Source of the DNA: Aldrovandia affinis
Lineage: Eukaryota; Chordata; Actinopteri; Notacanthiformes; Halosauridae
DNA length: 64,000 nt
Direction: 5' to 3'
Assembly (NCBI GenBank): GCA_029706075.1
Contig: JAINUG010000167.1
Span: forward strand, 2,223,201 to 2,287,200
A program made the translations under genes and the position numbers. This document shows, one piece after another, positions 54,816 to 64,000 of the stretch (position 1 is the stretch's first letter; each line of letters begins with the position of its first letter). The notes under the pieces were generated by a model. It saw only the letters and a program-made list of their open reading frames with translations. It searched no databases and was not told the origin of the DNA.

Positions 54816-55285
54816 TGGGCAATAATAAATAAATATAAAATATTAATAAAGATGACCAACCTATTTATTCATAAATGGTTTAAATAAAAAAATGTCTGCT
54901 TTCATGTGTTTTCTTTCCCCCCCTTTTTTTCCCATGAACAATATTTTGCATGGTGGCACTTTCTTTGACATAATAGCACTTGTGGATTGATGTGGTTTTT
55001 TGAATTGGTATTTTACATTTGGCACTTATACTTTTATAGCACTTACTGTGTGATGTATTTATTGATTGAGTATTTATTTTATTTATGGATTTATTTGGTT
55101 GTATTTATAATTGGAGATATATATAATTTATTTGTTGTTGTTTATTTGAGTTTATTTAAGTTAAATGTATAGTTTTACTGCTCCCTTCTAAGGAATTGTG
55201 GCCCTACCCTCTTTGCCTTGGTTCTCTGAATCGGCCTACACACGGAACAACAACTAAGGTTGCAGAGTTAAGGTGAATGGGGGAT
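54816..55285. other. Spacer between two gypsy elements, nothing recognised
   Basis: AT-rich sequence without a gene. It borders the LTR at 55286. Confidence 0.5.
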
Positions 55286-55943
55286 TGTTACGGATAGAAA
55301 TCAACCTGCGTTGTAATAACCAGGTGTACAATATCGGATGTAACACTAAGCCACTTAATCAATAACCACAACCCGTAAGGCGTACCAGTGAAACAGTGGA
55401 ATAGAAAAGTTAAACATATATTTATTAATATGAATACATTTAATGATTGTTCTCTCTATTTATAACATGAAAGTCCTTTAAAAGACAAAAGCAGGTTGCA
55501 AGGTCTCACCGGGCAGCCAGCTAGCGGTTCCAGACCCTCGAAGATGATAGGGGAGGTCTTCTCCTCTGAGTTCCCAAAATTGTATTACAAATAGCAATAT
55601 TTATTAATTAGCAACTAGGCGGTAAATCAGAGTAACGCAATCACCGAGCTGTAATTAACAATGTCGTAAAGGGAACTGATGGCATTCAGGTGGCAACCAC
55701 TATATATAGTCCCGCATCTTTTTAAAAGTCTCCTCCGTGATGTAGCCAAGCGATGTCCAGCCGCATCTTCTCTCGTCACGTTGCTTGGAGGGTTCCCCTG
55801 GAAACCATGTGCGTCCTCAAGCAGGTCCCAGCAGGGCAGTGATGTCATCTCCACCTAACGGGGAGAAATTAAGGAAACACAGCAGCAGGCAAATCCAAAA
55901 AGAAACACAAAGTAATGCTAATACAAAGTAAAGGGACGTAACA
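55286..55943 (-). repeat. 3' LTR of a second (Gmr1-like) gypsy element
   Basis: 658 bp, ends TGTTACG...CGTAACA. A TATA-like CTATATATAG (55699-55708) and an AATAAA on the minus strand (55421-55426) sit in the order expected for promoter and poly(A) signal. A polypurine tract (AAGGGTGGGGG on the minus strand, 55944-55954) abuts it on the internal side. Confidence 0.82.
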
Positions 55944-56128
55944 CCCCCACCCTTAAGACAATAAATAAATTAAACACTCCCGATCTCTTAAACCCATATT
56001 GTATGTGTATATGAACATTTTTACAATCAAGGTCTGAACGTGATAATTTATTTATTGTAACATTCGTACGTCCGGGACAAGGCATCAGAGACAACGTTAT
56101 CCTGTCCGCGGATGTCGAATATCTAGAT

Positions 56129-58561
56129 CAGGCCTGGCCAACCCGCGGCTCCCGAGCCGCATGCGGCTCTTTGCCTGGTTTCATGCGGCTCTTACGTTCA
56201 TATCGAAGTTTGTGTTTGTGTTTTTTTTAATGTGCGTGTTCGCTTCGCTTGAGTTCAATATGGTATTTTCGTCAAACGCACATGTGCGTGAGATGAAAAT
56301 ACCGCAAAGTTTCCCAGTAGGAGCAAGATCATTTGAGTAAACAATTTGTGTCAAGTTCGCTCTCAAAATGGCAGGGAAAAAATGCACAGCAAAACGAAAA
56401 TATGAAGATGAACACAGGACGTTTTTAACAGAGTGGGAGAGTTTATATTTTTTTGTTGAACGTAATGGCAAGCCATTCTGCCTTATATGTCAGGCGTCAT
56501 TAGCGCATTTCAAAGCTTCAAATCTTCAGCGCCACTTCATCTCACTCCATGCTAACATCGACCAGGAATTTCCAAAAGGGACTGAACTTCTCAAGCACAA
56601 GTTGGTCACTTTGAAAAGTCAGGCAGAAAAGCAGATACAGTTTTTCCAAAAATTTACGAAGCACTCAGAGACCGTAACGCTTGCATCGTATCAACTGGCT
56701 TGGAACATTGCACGGGCTAAAAAGCCATACAATGAAGGGGAGTTCGTTAAAAAATGCCTCAGTGACGTTGTTGAAATCTTGTCTCCTGAAAATGACAAAC
56801 TAAAACGAATGGTATCAGACGTCCAACTGTCCCGCCACACTGTTGAACACAGAATATCGGACATTAACACAGCTATTGAATCACAGTTGCACTCTGACCT
56901 TCAAGCATGTGAGTATTTTAGTGTCGCATTGGATGAGAGTTGTGACATACAAGACAAGCCTCAGTTGGCAATATTTGCACGGTCTGTGTCAAACGATTGT
57001 GTGATCAAAGAAGAACTCCTTGATATTGTGCCATTAAAAGACAGAACCCGTGGCATAGATGTGAAAGAAACAATGATGGCTGCATTTGCGAAAGCAAATC
57101 TGCCCATACCGAAACTAACTGCAATAGCCACGGATGGAGCGCCAGCCATGATCGGATCTGTGAACGGGCTTGTGGGGCTGTGCAAAGCTGACCAAACATT
57201 TCCCGAGTTTTGGAATTTCCACTGCATCATCCACAGGGAGCAACTCGTGTCTAAATCATTGAATTTAGACAACGTCATGAAGCCTGTGATGGAAATCGTC
57301 AACTACATCCGCAAACATGCGCTTAACCACAGGCAATTCAAGAATCTCATCGCTGAGCTGGACCAAGGGCTTCCAGGTGACCTGCAGCTGCACTGCACTG
57401 TGAGGTGGCTGTCAAAAGGCCAGGTACTCTCGCTTCTTTGAGCTTTTGGATGCCGTGAAACTGTTCATGGAAGAGAAGGACAAGGACTATCCCGAGCTCT
57501 CGGACCTCGAGTGGATTATGGATCTGGCCTTTTTGGTCGACATGCTGTGTCACTTGGACAGACTGAACCTGACCCTGCAGGGTAAGTTAAAAATGCTGCC
57601 TGACCTGGTGCAAAGTGTGTTTGCGTTTGTCAACAAACTGAAGCTGTTCAAGGCGCATATTCAAAAGGAGATTTAACGCATTTTCCCACTGTGCTAAAAG
57701 CCAGCGGGCAAGTCACCAGCGCCGCCCTGAATAAGCAAAGAGCCAGATATGCAACACTGGTTGAAAACCTGCACGAAAGCTTTGTGACCCGGTTCCGTGA
57801 TCTACAACTGAAAAGGCCACAGATTACGTTCCTCGTCGACCCTTTTAATGCGGAGACGGACTGTTTGAAAGCCCCGCTAGTCACAGATGAGGCTGTGGCT
57901 AAGTTGGAGATGATCGATCTTTGTGAGGAGGACCAACTGAAATCTGCTTTAAGGGAAGGGACCATTGAGTTCTGGAAAAGTGTGCCAATGGAAAAATACC
58001 CCAATGTCAAACGGGCTGCGCTTAAGATACTGTCAATGTTTGGGTCAACATACGTCTGCGAGTCTGTGTTTTCTACCCTGAAACACATGAAATCAAAGCA
58101 TCGATCTGTTCTGACTGACACCCATGTGAAAGAATTGCTTCGAGTGGCAACAACGGAATACAAGCCAGATTTGAAGAGGATTGTTCAAGGCAAGGAATGC
58201 CAGAAGTCCCACTAAGCAACATGCATAGTAAAAGAAAAACGCTATTGTAAATTATTATATTTTTGTTTGTGGACTTGGTTGAACTGAGAGTTTGTGTGTG
58301 TGAGACAGTGCACACAATGTTCATTGTTGAAAATGACTGGCCTGTGGTCTTAGTACTGTAGGAGTCAATTTCTGTCATTATCATGTTGATGTGTGACATT
58401 TACAATAAATCTGGCTGAGCAGAGGTCTGTGTGTGTGTGTGTGTGTGAGAGAGAGGAAGGGATGGGGTGATGTTCATGTGTGCCCATGTGTATGATGTGG
58501 CTCTTTGCGGTAACACAGTAAAAAATGTGGCTCTTAGTCTCTGACTGGTTGGCCACCCCTG
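56129..58561 (+). mobile_element. hAT transposon (GTF2IRD2/EPM2AIP1-like type), almost intact
   Basis: Exact 8-bp target duplication ATCTAGAT at 56121-56128 and 58562-58569. Ends CAGGCCTGGCCAACC and, complemented, CAGGGGTGGCCAACC. The subterminal GAGCCGCATGCGGCTC is a near-palindrome. Length 2433 bp, with one transposase gene and a (TG)n run near 58431-58448. Confidence 0.95.
56368..58215 (+). pseudogene. hAT transposase with two frameshifts
   Basis: Three abutting open frames (56368-57441, 57446-57676, 57691-58215) form one protein of roughly 610 residues. An N-terminal zinc finger (CLICQASLAHFKASNLQRHF), then catalytic blocks VALDESCDIQD, AIATDGAPAMIG and RW (HCTVRWLSKG), and the C-terminal dimerisation block (GSTYVCESVFSTLKHMKSKH) with the last catalytic Glu. 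Breaks lie near 57425 and 57661; no other damage is obvious. Relatives domesticated in vertebrates include GTF2IRD2 and EPM2AIP1 type proteins. Known role: cut-and-paste transposition with 8-bp duplications. Confidence 0.9.
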
Positions 58562-58788
58562 ATCTAGATCATAACCCTGTAAAAATAAACTCCACCGCAT
58601 GAGACGCTGATTGTTGTTTCGCATGCGGTTAAGATAAACAAGTGGGTTATGATCAGTCAACACCACTAAGGGACGAAAAGTGGAGCCTAGGTAGCCCTAA
58701 CAAGAAAAAAACCGGCGCCGTTATCGCCTCGGGGAAAAGGGTAGACGCGCACTCTACAGTGAGCAGATACTGGTTACTCATCCTAGTC

Positions 58789-58970
58789 CAGGGGTCGGCA
58801 ACCTGCGGCTCCGGAGCCGCATGCGGCTCTTTCAACCTTATGTTGCGGCTCCGCGTGGCTTGGGAAAATAAATAATAAGTATCCAATTGAATCGGACGCA
58901 AAATTGGGCGCATTTTTTTGGCGTAGCACCCCCGGTCTGCGAAATAAATGAACTGGTCGCAGCTTTTTTT
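58789..58970. mobile_element. Left end of another hAT element
   Basis: Starts CAGGGGTCGGCAACCTGCGG then GAGCCGCATGCGGCTCTTT, the same subterminal palindrome as the 56129 hAT but a different family end. Left flank TCCTAGTC is the candidate target duplication. The right end is not in the window; the satellite array begins directly inside. Confidence 0.75.
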
Positions 58971-61900
58971 AGCTCAAAGACTGTACAAGTGAATTGAAAA
59001 ACATAGCCTCAATTTGGTGAAAAAGGCCAATGGCAAATTTTCTTCTAAGACTGAACAAGTGAATTGAAAAAAGAGTCTCAAATTGGTAAAAGGCCAATGG
59101 CTTGGTTTTTCTGAAACAGAATTTTTAAAATAAATTTGCCTCCAAGCCTTGAATAGGCAAATGACAAAGTTTTTACTGAGACAGTAAAGTGCGTAGGGAG
59201 GTTCTATACTAACAGACTTGAATAGGCCAAATGCAAACAAAATTCAAAGACTGTACAAGTGAATTGAAAAAACATAGCCTCAATTTGGTGAAAAAGGCCA
59301 ATGGCAAATTTTCTTCTAAGACTGAACAAGTGAATTGAAAAAAGAGTCTCAAATTGGTAAAAAGGCCAATGGCTTGGTTTTCTGAAACAGAATTTTTTAA
59401 ATAAATTTGCCTCCAAGCCTTGAATAGGCAAATGACAAAGTTTTACTGAGACAGTAAAGTGCGTAGGGAGGTTCTATACTAACAGACTTGAATAGGCCAA
59501 TTGCAAACAAAATTCAAAGACTGTACAAGTGAATTGAAAAAACATAGCCTCAATTTGGTGAAAAAGGCCAATGGCAAATTTTCTTCTAAGACTGAACAAG
59601 TGAATTGAAAAAAGAGTCTCAAATTGGTAAAAAGGCCAATGGCTTGGTTTTCTGAAACAGAATTTTTAAATAAATTTGCCTCCAAGCCTTGAATAGGCAA
59701 ATGACAAAGTTTTTACTGAGACAGTAAAGTGCGTAGGGAGGTTCTATACTAACAGACTTGAATAGGCCAATTGCAAACAAAATTCAAAGACTGTACAAGT
59801 GAATTGAAAAAACATAGCCTCAATTTGGTGAAAAAGGCCAATGGCAAATTTTCTTCTAAGACTGAACAAGTGAATTGAAAAAAGAGTCTCAAATTGGTAA
59901 AAGGCCAATGGCTTGGTTTTTTCTGAAACAGAATTTTTAAAATAAATTTGCCTCCAAGCCTTGAATAGGCAAATGACAAAGTTTTTACTGAGACAGTAAA
60001 GTGCGTAGGGAGGTTCTATACTAACAGACTTGAATAGGCCAATTGCAAACAAAATTCAAAGACTGTACAAGTGAATTGAAAAAACATAGCCTCAATTTGG
60101 TGAAAAAGGCCAATGGCAAATTTTCTTCTAAGACTGAACAAGTGAATTGAAAAAAGAGTCTCAAATTGGTAAAAGGCCAATGGCTTGGTTTTCTGAAACA
60201 GAATTTTTAAATAAATTTGCCTCCAAGCCTTGAATAGGCAAATGACAAAGTTTTTACTGAGACAGTAAAGTGCGTAGGGAGGTTCTATACTAACAGACTT
60301 GAATAGGCCAATTGCAAACAAAATTCAAAGACTGTACAAGTGAATTGAAAAAACATAGCCTCAATTTGGTGAAAAAGGCCAATGGCAAATTTTCTTCTAA
60401 GACTGAACAAGTGAATTGAAAAAAGAGTCTCAAATTGGTAAAAAGGCCAATGGCTTGGTTTTCTGAAACAGAATTTTTAAATAAATTTGCCTCCAAGCCT
60501 TGAATAGGCAAATGACAAAGTTTTTACTGAGACAGTAAAGTGCGTAGGGAGGTTCTATACTAACAGACTTGAATAGGCCAATTGCAAACAAAATTCAAAG
60601 ACTGTACAAGTGAATTGAAAAAACATAGCCTCAATTTGGTGAAAAAGGCCAATGGCAAATTTTCTTCTAAGACTGAACAAGTGAATTGAAAAAGAGTCTC
60701 AAATTGGTGAAAAAGGCCAATGGCTTGGTTTTCTGAAACAGAATTTTTTAAATAAATTTGCCTCAAGCCTTGAATAGGCAAATGACAAAGTTTTTACTGA
60801 GACAGTAAAGTGCGTAGGGAGGTTCTATACTAACAGACTTGAATAGGCCAATTGCAAACAAAATTCAAAGACTGTACAAGTGAATTGAAAAAACATAGCC
60901 TCAATTTGGTGAAAAAGGCCAATGGCAAATTTTCTTCTAAGACTGAACAAGTGAATTGAAAAAGAGTCTCAAATTGGTAAAAGGCCAATGGCTTGGTTTT
61001 TCTGAAACAGATTTTTTAAATAAATTTGCCTCCAAGCCTTGAATAGGCAAATGACAAAGTTTTTACTGAGACAGTAAAGTGCGTAGGGAGGTTCTATACT
61101 AACAGACTTGAATAGGCCAATTGCAAACAAAATTCAAAGACTGTACAAGTGAATTGAAAAAACATAGCCTCAATTTGGTGAAAAAGGCCAATGGCAAATT
61201 TTCTTCTAAGACTGAACAAGTGAATTGAAAAAAGAGTCTCAAATTGGTAAAAAGGCCAATGGCTTGGTTTTCTGAAACAGAATTTTTAAATAAATTTGCC
61301 TCAAGCCTTGAATAGGCAAATGACAAAGTTTTTACTGAGACAGTAAAGTGCGTAGGGAGGTTCTATACTAACAGACTTGAATAGGCCAATTGCAAACAAA
61401 ATTCAAAGACTGTACAAGTGAATTGAAAAAACATAGCCTCAATTTGGTGAAAAAGGCCAATGGCAAATTTTCTTCTAAGACTGAACAAGTGAATTGAAAA
61501 AAGAGTCTCAAATTGGTAAAAGGCCAATGGCTTGGTTTTCTGAAACAGAATTTTTAAATAAATTTGCCTCAAGCCTTGAATAGGCAAATGACAAAGTTTT
61601 TACTGAGACAGTAAAGTGCGTAGGGAGGTTCTATACTAACAGACTTGAATAGGCCAATTGCAAACAAAATTCAAAGACTGTACAAGTGAATTGAAAAAAC
61701 ATAGCCTCAATTTGGTGAAAAAGGCCAATGGCAAATTTTCTTCTAAGACTGAACAAGTGAATTGAAAAAAGAGTCTCAAATTGGTAAAAGGCCAATGGCT
61801 TGGTTTTCTGAAACAGAATTTTTAAATAAATTTGCCTCCAAGCCTTGAATAGGCAAATGACAAAGTTTTTACTGAGACAGTAAAGTGCGTAGGGAGGTTC

Positions 61901-64000
61901 TATACTAACAGACTTGAATAGGCCAATTGCAAACAAAATTCAAAGACTGTACAAGTGAATTGAAAAAACATAGCCTCAATTTGGTGAAAAAGGCCAATGG
62001 CAAATTTTCTTCTAAGACTGAACAAGTGAATTGAAAAAGAGTCTCAAATTGGTAAAAGGCCAATGGCTTGGTTTTCTGAAACAGAATTTTTTAAATAAAT
62101 TTGCCTCCAAGCCTTGAATAGGCAAATGACAAAGTTTTTACTGAGACAGTAAAGTGCGTAGGGAGGTTCTATACTAACAGACTTGAATAGGCCAATTGCA
62201 AACAAAATTCAAAGACTGTACAAGTGAATTGAAAAAACATAGCCTCAATTTGGTGAAAAAGGCCAATGGCAAATTTTCTTCTAAGACTGAACAAGTGAAT
62301 TGAAAAAAGAGTCTAAAATTGGTAAAAAGGCCAATGGCTTGGTTTTTCTGAAACAGAATTTTTTAAATAAATTTGCCTCCAAGCCTTGAATAGGCAAATG
62401 ACAAAGTTTTTACTGAGACAGTAAAGTGCGTAGGGAGGTTCTATACTAACAGACTTGAATAGGCCAATTGCAAACAAAATTCAAAGACTGTACAAGTGAA
62501 TTGAAAAAACATAGCCTCAATTTGGTGAAAAAGGCCAATGGCAAATTTTCTTCTAAGACTGAACAAGTGAATTGAAAAAGAGTCTCAAATTGGTAAAAAG
62601 GCCAATGGCTTGGTTTTCTGAAACAGAATTTTTTAAATAAATTTGCCTCAAGCCTTGAATAGGCAAATGACAAAGTTTTTACTGAGACAGTAAAGTGCGT
62701 AGGGAGGTTCTATACTAACAGACTTGAATAGGCCAATTGCAAACAAAATTCAAAGACTGTACAAGTGAATTGAAAAAACATAGCCTCAATTTGGTGAAAA
62801 AGGCCAATGGCAAATTTTCTTCTAAGACTGAACAAGTGAATTGAAAAAAGAGTCTCAAATTGGTAAAAGGCCAATGGCTTGGTTTTTTCTGAAACAGAAG
62901 GTTTTAAAATAAATTTGCCTCCAAGCCTTGAATAGGCAAATGACAAAGTTTTTACTGAGACAGTAAAGTGCGTAGGGAGGTTCTATACTAACAGACTTGA
63001 ATAGGCCAATTGCAAACAAAATTCAAAGACTGTACAAGTGAATTGAAAAAACATAGCCTCAATTTGGTGAAAAGGCCAATGGCAAATTTTCTTCTAAGAC
63101 TGAACAAGTGAATTGAAAAAAGAGTCTCAAATTGGTAAAAAGGCCAATGGCTTGGTTTTTCTGAAACAGAAATTTTTTAAATAAATTTGCCTCAAGCCTT
63201 GAATAGGCAAATGACAAAGTTTTTACTGAGACAGTAAAGTGCGTAGGGAGGTTCTATATACTAACAGACTTGAATAGGCCAATTGCAAACAAAATTCAAA
63301 GACTGTACAAGTGAATTGAAAAAACATAGCCTCAATTTGGTGAAAAAGGCCAATGGCAAATTTTCTTCTAAGACTGAACAAGTGAATTGAAAAAAGAGTC
63401 TCAAATTGGTAAAAGGCCAATGGCTTGGTTTTCTGAAACAGAATTTTTTAAATAAATTTGCCTCCAAGCCTTGAATAGGCAAATGACAAAGTTTTACTGA
63501 GACAGTAAAGTGCGTAGGGAGGTTCTATACTAACAGACTTGAATAGGCCAATTGCAAACAAAATTCAAAGACTGTACAAGTGAATTGAAAAAACATAGCC
63601 TCAATTTGGTGAAAAAGGCCAATGGCAAATTTTCTTCTAAGACTGAACAAGTGAATTGAAAAAAGAGTCTCAAATTGGTAAAAGGCCAATGGCTTGGTTT
63701 TTCTGAAACAGAATTTTTAAATAAATTTGCCTCAAGCCTTGAATAGGCAAATGACAAAGTTTTACTGAGACAGTAAAGTGCGTAGGGAGGTTCTATACTA
63801 ACAGACTTGAATAGGCCAATTGCAAAAAGGCCAATGGCAAATTTTCTTCTAAGACTGAACAAGTGAATTGAAAAAAGAGTCTCAAATTGGTAAAAAGGCC
63901 AATGGCTTGGTTTTCTGAAACAGAATTTTTTAAATAAATTTGCCTCCAAGCCTTGAATAGGCAAATGACAAAGTTTTTACTGAGACAGTAAAGTGCGTAG
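58971..64000. repeat. Tandem satellite, ~270-bp unit, at least 18 copies
   Basis: The word CTGTACAAG recurs at 58981, 59251, 59521, 59791, 60063, 60332, 60602, 60872, 61141, 61410, 61678, 61947, 62216, 62488, 62757, 63030, 63303 and 63572; spacing is 268-273 bp. Units are nearly identical; differences are mostly in A/T run lengths. The first unit has edge variants (GAAAAACATAG, GGCCAAATGC). A unit near 63826 has lost about 70 bp. Within each unit two related ~70-bp halves start CTGTACAAGTGAATTG and CTGAACAAGTGAATTG. The array continues past the right edge. Confidence 0.97.

Larger units (their letters stand above)
55944..58788 (-). pseudogene. Second gypsy element: RNase H end, interrupted by a hAT
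   Basis: 58788-58562 encodes the start of the RNase H segment (VLTDHNPLVYLNRMR, NQRLMRWSLFLQGYDL). After the hAT insertion (56129-58561) the same frame resumes on the far side (IRHPRGQDNVVSDALSR) and stops at 56048, only about 100 bp before the LTR. Thus RNase H is the last pol domain, unlike typical gypsy elements where integrase follows. The rest of the element would lie to the right, beyond the hAT starting at 58789. Confidence 0.82.

Noticed and set aside
58971-64000. Repeated 73-101-codon open frames on the minus strand
   Set aside because: They recur once per satellite unit, change frame with A/T run length and resemble no protein; they are by-products of the repeat.

Overview
The window is nuclear DNA from a vertebrate, most likely a ray-finned (teleost) fish. 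It holds spliced, split genes and many teleost-type transposons: several tRNA-headed SINE families, L2-clade LINEs, Tc1-like and hAT transposons, a chromodomain gypsy element and a second, Gmr1-like gypsy element. The species cannot be named from sequence alone.

Two host genes are supported, both on the minus strand. PTCHD1 (patched domain containing 1) has exon 1 at 9151-9498, exon 2 at 3043-3703, and exon 3 from 1293 running off the left edge; roughly the first 767 codons are present. SMS (spermine synthase) is complete, with 11 coding exons between 48376 and 34092 giving 357 codons plus stop and every splice phase closing. Read along the minus strand the order is SMS then PTCHD1, both in one direction. 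This is the order and relative orientation of the human Xp22.11 block, but no PHEX-like exon is visible in the 24 kb between them. SMS carries two introns with minor-spliceosome (U12) signals, one AT-AC and one GT-AG.

Layout. 1-9498: PTCHD1 with SINEs and a 2-kb non-autonomous DNA transposon in intron 1 that contains seven exact copies of a 13-bp motif. 9.5-21 kb: upstream of PTCHD1, with SINEs, a Tc1 relic and a 1.2-kb inverted-repeat element holding a palindromic MITE. 21.5-26.8 kb: an L2-clade LINE split by the 3' end of a second L2-like LINE. 28-32 kb: a Tc1-like element and two nested hAT-like elements. 32.7-33.1 kb: a 47-bp minisatellite. 34-48.4 kb: SMS. 48.6-54.6 kb: a short duplication carrying a filled and an empty MITE site, a Tx1/L1-like LINE fragment, MITEs and a chromodomain gypsy remnant. 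55.3-58.8 kb: a second gypsy element with a Gmr1-like domain order, cut by a 2.4-kb hAT with an almost intact transposase. 58.8-64.0 kb: the left end of another hAT, followed by a tandem satellite of about 270 bp (at least 18 copies) that runs off the right edge.

The two host genes are functionally unrelated (neuronal membrane protein; polyamine enzyme). The remaining sequence is mostly layered transposon insertions whose target-site duplications let the order of events be read.
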